Shown: piece by piece, positions 1-7,084 of the stretch
Layout of the letters: every line of letters begins with the position of its first letter
How positions within the stretch are numbered: the stretch's first letter is position 1
Assembly (NCBI GenBank): GCA_963823495.1
Contig: CAWGLV010000001.1
Location: 2,356,001-2,420,000, forward strand
DNA: 64,000 nt
Source: DATDAH01 sp963823495
Lineage (GTDB): Bacteria; Actinomycetota; Acidimicrobiia; Acidimicrobiales; DATDAH01
Direction of reading: 5' to 3'
Translations under genes and position numbers: made by a program
Notes under the pieces: generated by a model
The model's input: only the letters and a program-made list of their open reading frames with translations
Databases searched by the model: none
What the model was told of the DNA's origin: nothing

Positions 1-906
1 TCGGTCGGCCAGGTCCCGGCCGGTGAGCGTGGCCACCCGCTCGTAGCCGCCCACCTGCCCTTCGTACTTGTCGAGGGTGGCCTCGCCGAGGACGTAGTGC
101 TCGTCGGACCCGGGGTCCTTCAGCACGGCGTAGCTGATGTCTGCTCCGACGGCCACGGCCAGGTTGGAGGGCAGCGTCCAGGGAGTCGTGGTCCAGATGA
201 GTATGGACATCGGACCCGGGTCGCTCTCGACGGGCAGCAGGCGGACGGCGACGGTGAGGGCTGGGTCCTGGCGGGGCCGGGTCGCGTCGTCCAGCCGGAT
301 CTCGAAGTTGGACAGCGGGGTCTCGGCCCCCCACGAGTACGGCATGACCCGGTGCGCCTTGTAGACGAGGCCCTTGTCCCACAGGCGCTTGAAGGCCCAG
401 ATGACGCTCTCCATGTAGGAGACGTCCATGGTCTTGTAGTCGTGCTCGAAGTCGACCCAGCGGGCCATGCGGGTGACGTACTGCTCCCACTCACCGGTGT
501 ACTGCTGGACCGAGGCCCGGCAGTGGTCGTTGAAGCGCTCGATGCCGTAGTCCTGGATCTGGCGGCGGCCCGACACCCCGAGTTGGCGCTCGGCCTCGAT
601 CTCCGCCGGCAGTCCGTGGCAGTCCCAGCCGAACCGGCGATCCACCCGGTGGCCCCGCATCGTCTGGTAGCGGGGGACGACGTCCTTCACGTAGCCGGTG
701 AGGAAGTGCCCGTAGTGGGGAAGCCCGTTGGCGAAGGGCGGCCCGTCGTAGAAGACGTACTCGTCATCCGCGGGGCGCTGGTCGATGGATCGCTGGAACG
801 TGCGGTCGGCGGCCCAGCGCTCGAGCACACCGCGCTCCACGGCGGGGTAGTCGGCGTTGGGGGTGACGGCCGGGTACGGGCCGCTGACCTCGACGTTGTC
901 GGTCAC
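1..906 (-). CDS. ileS: Isoleucyl-tRNA synthetase, N-terminal part (runs off the window)
   Basis: This is the first 302 codons of a class I isoleucyl-tRNA synthetase, which charges tRNA-Ile in the cytoplasm. The HIGH-type ATP-binding motif is present as PHYGH (residues 63-67) inside DGPPFANGLPHYGHFL, followed by WDCHGLPAE (from residue 94), a signature of IleS. The start of the editing domain is recognisable (WTTTPWTLPSN). The rest of the gene, including the KMSKS loop, lies beyond the left edge. The GTG start at 904-906 was chosen because the protein then begins a few residues before the conserved region. Identification is secure; the start is likely but not proven. Confidence 0.97.
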   Translation of the reverse strand, partial: MTDNVEVSGPYPAVTPNADYPAVERGVLERWAADRTFQRSIDQRPADDEYVFYDGPPFANGLPHYGHFLTGYVKDVVPRYQTMRGHRVDRRFGWDCHGLPAEIEAERQLGVSGRRQIQDYGIERFNDHCRASVQQYTGEWEQYVTRMARWVDFEHDYKTMDVSYMESVIWAFKRLWDKGLVYKAHRVMPYSWGAETPLSNFEIRLDDATRPRQDPALTVAVRLLPVESDPGPMSILIWTTTPWTLPSNLAVAVGADISYAVLKDPGSDEHYVLGEATLDKYEGQVGGYERVATLTGRDLADR

Positions 907-936
907 TGCTTGCCTCGTCGCTCAAGGGGAGCGGTC

Positions 937-942
937 AGCCTA
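937..942 (-). promoter_or_regulatory. Putative -10 element of ileS
   Basis: On the minus strand TAGGCT lies about 30 bases before the ileS GTG, which would give a short 5' leader. No convincing -35 is visible. This is a weak call based on the hexamer alone. Confidence 0.3.
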
Positions 943-990
943 ATTGGCCTCGGGACGGCCCCGGTCGGGCGATTCGGGGTCGCCGCGGTC

Positions 991-1653
991 TCAGCTGCCG
1001 AGTTTGGCGACCTTCTCCTCGACCCGCTCGGCCGCCCAGGGGATGAACTCGAGGCGGGCCTTCGGGATGGGCTGGCCGGAGATGATGCTGATCCCGTAGG
1101 TGCCGGCGTCGATGCGGGCCAGCGCGTCGTCGATCTGCTGGACGGCGTCGCGGGCCTGGGCCGAGAGCGCCAGGTCGAGGGATCGCTCGACCGCGATGCT
1201 GTCGCCCTCGCCGGACTCCTCGTCGAACTGCACGTCGCCCGGATCGCGATCGGCCACCAACTGGTCGGCCTCCATCTGCTTGTCGATGGCCTGTCGCAGG
1301 AACTTGGCCCTCTCGTCCTCGAGCGCCTTGCGCTGCTTCTCGATGAAGGCGGGGGTGAAGGGCGATTTCTTGGCCGCGGGCTTCTTCGCGGCGGGCTTCT
1401 TGGCCGCGGGCTTCTTCGCCGCGGGCTTCTTGGCCGCGGGCTTCTTCGCCGCGGGCTTCTTGGCCGCGGGCTTCTTCGCCGCCGCGGTCCTGGCCGCAGG
1501 CTTCTTCGCCGCCGCAGTCTTCTTCGCCGCGGGCTTCTTCGCCGCCGCAGTCTTCTTCGCCGCGGTGGTCTTGGCCGCGGGCTTCTTGGGCGCCGACTTC
1601 TTGGCGGCCGTCGCTCGAGCCGTCGTACCGGTCTTCTTCTGGGTGGCCGCCAT
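991..1653 (-). CDS. DksA/TraR-like protein with KPAAK-repeat N-terminus and no zinc-finger cysteines
   Basis: The protein has 220 residues. Residues 17-96 are a lysine/alanine/proline repeat (KPAAK units), as in histone-H1-like or nucleoid-associated tails. Residues 101-180 form a charged helical region of the DksA/TraR type, with the acidic stretch QFDEESGEGD (142-151). The end (184-213) has the framework of a DksA zinc finger, GTYGISIISGQPIPKARL, but every position where the family has cysteine carries another residue, and the whole protein has none. Binding to RNA polymerase or DNA is inferred from the family and the basic tail. The gene is divergent from the HNH gene. The ATG at 1651-1653 follows a G-rich stretch that can act as ribosome binding site. 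Confidence 0.8.
   Translation of the reverse strand: MAATQKKTGTTARATAAKKSAPKKPAAKTTAAKKTAAAKKPAAKKTAAAKKPAARTAAAKKPAAKKPAAKKPAAKKPAAKKPAAKKPAAKKPAAKKSPFTPAFIEKQRKALEDERAKFLRQAIDKQMEADQLVADRDPGDVQFDEESGEGDSIAVERSLDLALSAQARDAVQQIDDALARIDAGTYGISIISGQPIPKARLEFIPWAAERVEEKVAKLGS
1371..1490. repeat. Four tandem 30-bp units coding for KPAAK repeats
   Basis: A 30-base unit starting TGGCCGCGGGCTTC recurs at 1371, 1401, 1431 and 1461 with almost no change, and degenerates further along to about 1600. It lies inside the coding region of the DksA-like protein, so copy number changes would lengthen or shorten the lysine-rich tail by ten residues without breaking the frame. Confidence 0.9.
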
Positions 1654-1759
1654 CTGAACCGTCCCCCGTGGTCGGAAAGTCGGGGCAGGGTAGGGGCGGG
1701 CGTCGTGTGCACACAACCACCCGGCCAGAACCGCCGCTTCCGGACCCAGGCGCACAACT

Positions 1760-2266
1760 ATGGTCACAGCCGTGAGTCGGGCCCTGGTGCTGAACGCGAG
1801 CTACGAGCCGCTCTCGGTGGTTTCGGAGCGTCGCGCCGCCGTCCTGGTGCTGTCGGACAAGGCCGAGGTGGTGGCCGACACCGGGGTGGTCCTCCACGCC
1901 GCGGAGATCGAGGTCCCCGTGCCCTCGGTGGTCCGACTGCGCTACTTCGTCCGGGTGCCCTTCGAGCGCCGGGCCTCCCTGAACCGCCGGGCCGTCTTCG
2001 CCCGGGACGACCACGCCTGCCAGTACTGCGGGCGACCCGCCGACAGCCTCGACCACATCCTGCCCCGCAGCCGCGGGGGCGAGCACGTCTGGGAGAACGT
2101 GGTGGCGGCCTGCCGACCCTGCAACGTGGCCAAGCGGGACAAGCTGCTGGAGGACTCGGGGATGCGCCTCCGGCGCCCGCCCCGCGCGCCTCGACGCCTC
2201 AGCTGGCTGCTCGTCGCCGTGGGCTCGATCCCCGAGCCCTGGATGCCCTACGTCGACGCGGCCTGA
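1760..2266 (+). CDS. HNH endonuclease family protein
   Basis: A protein of 168 residues of the HNH family common in actinobacteria. The N-terminal part (ALVLNASYEPLSV) is typical of this subfamily. The nuclease core has CxxC at 87-90, DHILPRSRGG at 98-107 and CRPC at 118-121; the two cysteine pairs would hold a structural zinc and the DH plus N residues form the metal-dependent active site. The biological substrate is unknown; a housekeeping or repair role is usual for isolated copies like this one. No restriction methylase or other defence gene is beside it. The ATG at 1760 has no clear Shine-Dalgarno. Confidence 0.88.
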   Translation: MVTAVSRALVLNASYEPLSVVSERRAAVLVLSDKAEVVADTGVVLHAAEIEVPVPSVVRLRYFVRVPFERRASLNRRAVFARDDHACQYCGRPADSLDHILPRSRGGEHVWENVVAACRPCNVAKRDKLLEDSGMRLRRPPRAPRRLSWLLVAVGSIPEPWMPYVDAA

Positions 2267-2336
2267 TCCGTCGGATTGGGAGGTCGGGCGCCTCGAGGGC
2301 CGTCCCCACGACCTCCACGCTCGGGACCTACCCCCC

Positions 2337-2900
2337 GTGCTGCACCGCCGGGCCCAGGTCCTGGTCCCGACGGCGGCCGCGGTGGTACTGGGCTCGACCC
2401 AGGCGACACCCCCGCCGGTCACCAGTGGCCCGGACGTGGTCCGGCGCCGCTCGGGAGGTGGCGCGGTGCTGGTCACCCGCGACGACCCGTTGTGGGTCGA
2501 CGTGGATCTGCCGGTGGACGACCCGCTCTGGTCCGACGACGTCGGGGCATCGTTCGGTTGGCTCGGCGAGGCGTGGGTGGCCGCGCTGGGCGGTGGTGTG
2601 GTGCACGAAGGGCCCTTCGAGCCCGGTCGGTGGGGGAGGAGGGTGTGCTTCGCCGGGCGCGGTCCCGGTGAGGTGTTCGTCGACGGGGCCAAGGTCGTCG
2701 GCCTCGCGCAGCGTCGGACCCGAGCCGGCGCCCGGTTCCAGTGCGCCGTGCTGTCCACCTGGGACCCGGGGTTGCTGATCGAGGTCGTCGTGCCGCCCTC
2801 GGAGCGGGCCTCGGCACGGGCCGATCTGGCCGGTGTCGCCCGTGGCGTGCCGCTGGATGGGCTGGTGGACCGCTTCCTCGAGGTCCTCGCCGGGCGCTGA
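2337..2900 (+). CDS. Lipoate-protein ligase A-like protein (start uncertain)
   Basis: The protein resembles the BPL/LplA/LipB fold: RRRSGGGAVLV matches the RRxSGGGxV motif of lipoyl/octanoyl transferases, and GAKVVGLAQRR matches the region with the conserved lysine that binds the acyl-adenylate. From the first usable start (GTG 2337) the protein has 187 residues, shorter than most family members. The same frame upstream, back to the HNH stop at 2264-2266, reads as a plausible missing N-terminus (WEVGRLEGRPHDLHARDLP) but contains no ATG, GTG, TTG or CTG. The true start is therefore open. The role would be attachment of lipoate or a similar acyl group, inferred from family only. Confidence 0.75.
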   Translation: MLHRRAQVLVPTAAAVVLGSTQATPPPVTSGPDVVRRRSGGGAVLVTRDDPLWVDVDLPVDDPLWSDDVGASFGWLGEAWVAALGGGVVHEGPFEPGRWGRRVCFAGRGPGEVFVDGAKVVGLAQRRTRAGARFQCAVLSTWDPGLLIEVVVPPSERASARADLAGVARGVPLDGLVDRFLEVLAGR

Positions 2901-3079
2901 CGCAGCCTGCGGCGAACCGACGGCACGGAAGGGCCGCGGGCGGGCTGCTGGCGGGATCGCGTTCGTCTCGGTTGTCCAGCGACCAGAGGCGACGCCAGGT
3001 CATCGGGGGGCGGCGAGGACCCCTTGGGGATCGGTGATGGCGCTGTGGGGAGAGTGGTGGAGTGATTTCGGAGGAGAAA

Positions 3080-3115
3080 TGGTTGACATTGGAGGATGAG
3101 TGGCCGATAGTGGAG
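3080..3115 (+). promoter_or_regulatory. MraZ boxes: TGG repeats at 10-11 base spacing
   Basis: TGG triplets start at 3080, 3090, 3101 and 3111, so they recur every 10 or 11 bases on one face of the helix, with additional TGG copies at 3046, 3055 and 3058. MraZ of other bacteria binds tandem TGGGN-type repeats of 10-base period upstream of its own operon. The repeats here straddle the promoter, which fits autorepression of the cluster. The box sequence is looser than in E. coli. Confidence 0.65.
3083..3111 (+). promoter_or_regulatory. mraZ / dcw cluster promoter
   Basis: A perfect TTGACA (-35, 3083-3088) is separated by 17 bases from GATAGT (-10, 3106-3111). This is the only full sigma-70-type promoter I can read in the window. 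Transcription would begin near 3118, giving a leader of about 70 bases before mraZ. Confidence 0.8.
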
Positions 3116-3188
3116 AAGCGCCCCTACCGGGGGGCCATGGCGTCGGAGGACCCATGCAGCACTCCACCACCACCCGAGGCAACGGACC

Positions 3189-3623
3189 GTGTTCGTCGGC
3201 AACTCGAAGCGCAAGCTCGATGACAAGGGACGCATCGTCCTGTCGGCGGCGCTCCGCGACGAGCTCGACGGCCTCGGCTACATCGCCGTCGCCGACGGCT
3301 GCCTGGCGATCTGGACCGATGCCGGGTACCGCGACTTCACCGACGACCTGCGGCGCCGGGTCCGCGAAGCCGGTGAGCTCCCCAACGTCGTCCTCCGCAA
3401 GCTCGCGGCGGACACCGAACGCATCCGCGCCGACACCCAGGGCCGGGTCACGCTTCCGGCCGCTCTCCTCGACAAGGCCCGGATCGGCTCCGGCGCGGGG
3501 ACCGAGGTCGTGGTGAACGGCGCCATCGACCGCATAGAGATCTGGTCGCCCACCACGTGGGAAGCCCTGTCCTCGGAGGGCAACGACGCCCTCCAGGATG
3601 CCATCCGGGACGGGGGCCTCTGA
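3189..3623 (+). CDS. mraZ: Transcriptional regulator MraZ
   Basis: MraZ (144 residues, normal length) is a DNA-binding protein with two AbrB-like SpoVT/MraZ repeats, visible as KGRIVLSA (13-20) and QGRVTLPA (84-91). It forms a ring-shaped multimer and represses the division and cell-wall cluster from boxes at its own promoter. It begins with the typical FVGNSKRKLDDKGR, which fixes the GTG start at 3189. It heads the dcw cluster, and box-like TGG repeats sit just upstream. Confidence 0.96.
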   Translation: MFVGNSKRKLDDKGRIVLSAALRDELDGLGYIAVADGCLAIWTDAGYRDFTDDLRRRVREAGELPNVVLRKLAADTERIRADTQGRVTLPAALLDKARIGSGAGTEVVVNGAIDRIEIWSPTTWEALSSEGNDALQDAIRDGGL

Positions 3624-3670
3624 TGAGCCCTTGCCCCGGCCGTCGGGCCTCCGTGCCCTCGACCCGCTCA

Positions 3671-3799
3671 CGTCCGCTGATCCGCTGCCTCCCGGCTGGT
3701 GGGACGGAAGATCCCTACTCCGCCCGCTTCCCCAGCAGCCCGCACGGGAACCCCTCCCGGCGAGCACCTGCCAGCCGGGGGGCAGCCGATCAGCGGACG
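3671..3799 (+). promoter_or_regulatory. Large inverted repeat (29-bp arms) between mraZ and rsmH
   Basis: The arms 3671-3699 and 3771-3799 are complementary with a single C-C mismatch (left base 3683) and one G-U pair (left base 3690), around a loop of 71 bases; two wobble and two Watson-Crick pairs can extend it inward. The right arm ends beside GGAG at 3799-3802, the best candidate ribosome binding site for rsmH (GTG 3811). In the mRNA this would be a very stable stem just before the rsmH start. It may regulate translation or processing, or be an inserted palindromic repeat. No protein role is needed to explain it. Confidence 0.85.
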
Positions 3800-3810
3800 G
3801 AGCGCGGTCG

Positions 3811-4812
3811 GTGACGGCGCCCCGAGACCTCACCCCCGTCCACGACCCCGTCATGGTCGATCGCGTCGTCGAGGTGTTCTCGACCGCTCCGGCGGGTGTG
3901 CACGTGGACGCCACCCTGGGCGACGGCGGCCACGCCGCCGCCGTCCTGGATGCCAACCCCGGCCTCTCCCTGGTCGGCATCGACCGCGATCCCGACGCCA
4001 TCGCCGCATCCACCGCCCGGTTGGCCCCCTTCGGTGACCGGGTCAGGGTCCAACAGGCCCGTTTCGACCAGCTCGGCGAGGTGGTCGAAGACCTCGGCGT
4101 GAGCGAGGTCAGCGGCGTGCTCTTCGACTTCGGCCTCAGCTCCCGCCAGGTCAACGAGGCCCACCGCGGCTTCAGCTACCGGTCGGAGGGACCGCTCGAC
4201 ATGCGGATGGGGCAGGGCAGCGACCCCACCGACGCCGAGGTGACCGCTGACGACATCGTGAACACCTGGCCCGCGGAGGAGTTGTCCCGCCTGCTCTCCC
4301 GCCTGGGGGACGAACCGCGGGCCCGGTCCATCGCCCGCGCCGTGGTGGCCGCCCGCCCGCTGCACACGACCGCCGAGCTGGCCGCCGTCATCAGCGAGGC
4401 CGTGCCCGCCGCGGTGCGCCGCAAGGGCCATCCCGCCCGCAAGACCTTCCAGGCCCTCCGGATCGAGGTCAACGAGGAGCTCGATCAGATCCCCACTGCG
4501 CTCGAGGCGGCTCTCGACCTGCTGGTGGCGGACGGCCGGGCTGCAGCCATCGCCTACCACTCGGGGGAGGACCGCATCGTGAAGTCGACGTTCCGCGAGG
4601 CCGCCACCGGCGGCTGCACCTGCCCGCTCGGCGGGCCCTGCGTCTGCGGGGCGGTACCCCGGGTTGTCCTCCTCAAGCGGGGGGCCTGGAAGCCCTCCGA
4701 GGAGGAGATCGCCCGCAACCCCCGGGCCCGCAGCGCCCGCCTCCGGGCGGTCAGCAAGCTGCCGTTGCCCGACGCCGGCGCCGGATCGACGAAAGGGGAG
4801 GTCACGTCGTGA
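3811..4812 (+). CDS. rsmH: 16S rRNA m4C1402 methyltransferase RsmH
   Basis: RsmH (MraW) methylates N4 of C1402 in 16S rRNA using S-adenosylmethionine. From GTG 3811 it has 333 residues, close to the usual 310-330. HDPVM (11-15) is the family's typical N-terminal motif, DATLGDGGH (33-41) is the SAM-binding loop, and FQALRIEVNEEL is the conserved family stretch. The frame is open back to 3598, but that extension is proline-rich, overlaps the large hairpin and has no family similarity, so I placed the start at 3811. It overlaps ftsL by GTGA. Confidence 0.95.
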   Translation: MTAPRDLTPVHDPVMVDRVVEVFSTAPAGVHVDATLGDGGHAAAVLDANPGLSLVGIDRDPDAIAASTARLAPFGDRVRVQQARFDQLGEVVEDLGVSEVSGVLFDFGLSSRQVNEAHRGFSYRSEGPLDMRMGQGSDPTDAEVTADDIVNTWPAEELSRLLSRLGDEPRARSIARAVVAARPLHTTAELAAVISEAVPAAVRRKGHPARKTFQALRIEVNEELDQIPTALEAALDLLVADGRAAAIAYHSGEDRIVKSTFREAATGGCTCPLGGPCVCGAVPRVVLLKRGAWKPSEEEIARNPRARSARLRAVSKLPLPDAGAGSTKGEVTS

Positions 4813-5243
4813 GCCCGACCGCCACCCGCGCCGCTCAGGACACCGCCACCGCTCCGGTCCGACCGAGGCACCAACCGGCACCGCCGCCCGTGCGGCGCCA
4901 CCTCCGCCCGGTCCCCGACGCTCCCGCCGGGCCGTCGCGTCCGTCGTCCCGGCGGAAGCTGCGACCGCAGGTCGCCCTCATGCTGGCCCTCGGGACCTTC
5001 TTCCTGATCCTGTTCGGGGTGGCCCTCCTGCAGACGGTCCTGGTCCAGGGCCAGATCCACCTCGACGGGCTCCGGGCCGACGTGGCCGAGCGCCAGGTCG
5101 AGCTCCGGACCCTGCAGGAGGAGGTGGCGATCGCCGAGTCCCCCGAGAACATCATCCGCCAGGCCGAGGCGATGGGCATGGTCGCGCCCGACCACACGAA
5201 CTGGGTCCTGCCCCCCGCCGAGGTCACCTCGACGACCCCGTGA
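4809..5243 (+). CDS. ftsL: FtsL-like septum protein
   Basis: A small bitopic membrane protein of 144 residues: a proline/arginine-rich cytoplasmic tail (1-50), one membrane span (about 55-79) and a short periplasmic coiled coil (80-112). This layout and its place between rsmH and ftsI identify it as FtsL, although sequence similarity in this family is low. FtsL joins FtsQ and FtsB/DivIC to activate the FtsWI synthase. The GTG start overlaps the rsmH stop, and its own stop overlaps the ftsI start. Confidence 0.8.
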   Translation: MSPTATRAAQDTATAPVRPRHQPAPPPVRRHLRPVPDAPAGPSRPSSRRKLRPQVALMLALGTFFLILFGVALLQTVLVQGQIHLDGLRADVAERQVELRTLQEEVAIAESPENIIRQAEAMGMVAPDHTNWVLPPAEVTSTTP

Positions 5244-7081
5244 CAACTCGCGCCCCCTCCCGCCCCCGGACCCACGGCCCGGCCCGGGCGCCCGTCGACC
5301 GTCACGGCCGGCGGGCGCCGGCGCGCCGGCCCGACCCCCGGCACCGCACGAGGCCGCAAGAGGGGCAGCGCACGGCCTCCGAGCACCGCCGTCTGCTCGC
5401 CGTGCTGATCGTCGCCGTCCTGGCCTTCGGTGTCGTGGCCTACCGCGTGGCCACCATCCAGGTGCTGCGGCCCGACGCTCTGGTCGCCTTCGGTGAGGAC
5501 CAGCGCACCCGGGTCTCGACCGTCGAGGCGCCTCGGGGCTCGATCCTGGACCGCAACGGTGCCGACCTGGCGCTCAGCGTCCCCTCGGCCACGATCGAGG
5601 CGAATCCCCAGCTCATCGAGGACCCCTGGGGCGCCGCCCAGGCCCTCGCGCCGATCCTGGACACCGACGCCATGTCGCTGGCCGAGACCCTGGCCGAGGA
5701 CTCGTCGTTCGTCTACCTGGACCGCCAGCTCGACCGCGAGGTCGGTGACCGCATCGAGGCGCTCGACCTCGACGGGATCACGATCAACCCGGAACCGGCC
5801 CGGGCCAATCCATCCGGCGACCTCGCGCACGCCCTTCTCGGCACGGTCGGCGTCGACCACGAAGGTCTGTCGGGCCTCGAGGCCCAGTACGAGGAGGTCC
5901 TGGCCGGTGACCCCGGACAGGTCGAGGTGGAGCGGGACCCCCAGGGAAACACCATCGCGTCCGGCAACAACCACTACGACCCGGCCGACCAAGGGGCGGA
6001 CCTCCAGCTCACGATCGACCGCGAGGTCCAGTGGGAGGCCGAGCGCCTGCTGGCCGAGCAGGTGGCGGCCACCGGCGCCCGGGGCGGCACGGTGATCGTG
6101 AGCCGTCCCGGCTCCGGCGAGCTCCTCGCGGTGGCCAACATCGACGCCTACGACGAGGAGGCGGGTACTTTCGTCGACCCCGTGCCGGCCTCCGAGAACC
6201 GGGCCGTCACCGCGGTGTTCGAGCCCGGATCGGTCAACAAGGTCATCACCCTCGCCGCCGCTCTGGAGGAAGGGGTCGTCACCCCCGAGACCTCGGCCCA
6301 GGTGCCCGACACCCTGCAGGTGGGCGACCACGTGTTCAGCGACAGCCACCCCCATGAGACCGAGGAGATGACCACCCGCGAGGTCCTCACCCAGTCCTCC
6401 AACGTGGGCACGATCCAGATCGCGCAGCGGCTCAGCCCCGCGACCATCGATCGCTACCTCCGCTCGTTCGGGTTCGGGGAGGTCACCGCGGTCGACTTCC
6501 CCGCCGAGTCCGCCGGAATCCTGCTGCCGACCGACGAATGGTCCTCCACCTCGATCGGCACCATCCCGATGGGCCAGGGGGTGGCCGTCACGCCGCTCCA
6601 GGTCCTCGAGGCCTTCAACGTCATCGCCAACGGCGGGCGCTATGTCGCCCCCCGCCTCGTCGCGGGGACCGTCGGCACCGACGGCGACCTGGACCCCGCA
6701 CCGACCCAGGAGCCGCGTCGCGTCGTGTCCGAGGGCACCGCTCGGGCGATGACCGAGATGATGAGCGGCGTCGTCGACGAGGGCACCGGTGAGGCCGCCG
6801 CCGTCGAGGGCTACCCGGTGGCCGGCAAGACGGGCACGGCTCGCAAGCCCCAACCCGGAGGCGGCTATGAGGACGCAGCGGGCAACTACCGCTACGTCGC
6901 CACGTTCGCGGGCTTCGTCCCGGCGACTGACCCCCAGCTGTCGATCGTGGTCGTCATCGACGAGCCCGCCGGTGACTACTACGGCGGGGGCGTCGCCGCG
7001 CCGGTGTTCAGCGACCTGGCGGCCTCGGTCCTGCGGGCCTACCGGATCCCGCCCCCCGCGGCGTTCGCCTCGGCAGACTGA
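5240..7081 (+). CDS. ftsI: Septal peptidoglycan transpeptidase FtsI (PBP3)
   Basis: A class B penicillin-binding protein of 613 residues that cross-links septal peptidoglycan. An arginine-rich tail (1-50) precedes the membrane anchor (51-72), and the PBP dimerisation domain begins at APRGSILDRNG. The transpeptidase motifs are SVNK (331-334, catalytic serine), SSN (386-388) and KTGT (530-533). The GTG at 5240 overlaps the ftsL stop (GTGA). It works with the glycosyltransferase FtsW encoded further along in the cluster. Confidence 0.97.
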   Translation: MTTRAPSRPRTHGPARAPVDRHGRRAPARRPDPRHRTRPQEGQRTASEHRRLLAVLIVAVLAFGVVAYRVATIQVLRPDALVAFGEDQRTRVSTVEAPRGSILDRNGADLALSVPSATIEANPQLIEDPWGAAQALAPILDTDAMSLAETLAEDSSFVYLDRQLDREVGDRIEALDLDGITINPEPARANPSGDLAHALLGTVGVDHEGLSGLEAQYEEVLAGDPGQVEVERDPQGNTIASGNNHYDPADQGADLQLTIDREVQWEAERLLAEQVAATGARGGTVIVSRPGSGELLAVANIDAYDEEAGTFVDPVPASENRAVTAVFEPGSVNKVITLAAALEEGVVTPETSAQVPDTLQVGDHVFSDSHPHETEEMTTREVLTQSSNVGTIQIAQRLSPATIDRYLRSFGFGEVTAVDFPAESAGILLPTDEWSSTSIGTIPMGQGVAVTPLQVLEAFNVIANGGRYVAPRLVAGTVGTDGDLDPAPTQEPRRVVSEGTARAMTEMMSGVVDEGTGEAAAVEGYPVAGKTGTARKPQPGGGYEDAAGNYRYVATFAGFVPATDPQLSIVVVIDEPAGDYYGGGVAAPVFSDLAASVLRAYRIPPPAAFASAD

Positions 7082-7084
7082 GCG

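Larger units (their letters stand above)
2901..3188. other. Intergenic region before the division cluster
   Basis: I see no gene in these 288 bases. The right half holds the mraZ promoter, a row of TGG repeats and a leader of about 70 bases. The left half shows no clear terminator or other element. Confidence 0.6.

Noticed and set aside
1371..1600. CRISPR-like regular repeats
   Set aside because: The units are tandem without unique spacers and encode KPAAK repeats in frame.
1760..2266. HNH gene as part of a restriction or defence system
   Set aside because: Its neighbours are housekeeping genes; no methylase, helicase or toxin lies nearby, and the subfamily is common as a single gene.
97..2778. 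A plus-strand open frame of about 890 codons over ileS, the DksA-like gene and the HNH gene
   Set aside because: It is antisense to clear genes. Its protein is low-complexity Arg/Gly/Leu and carries no family motif, as expected for a shadow frame in GC-rich DNA.
3598..3810. N-terminal extension of RsmH
   Set aside because: The extension is proline-rich, overlaps the hairpin arms and lacks family similarity; HDPVM normally lies near the start of RsmH.
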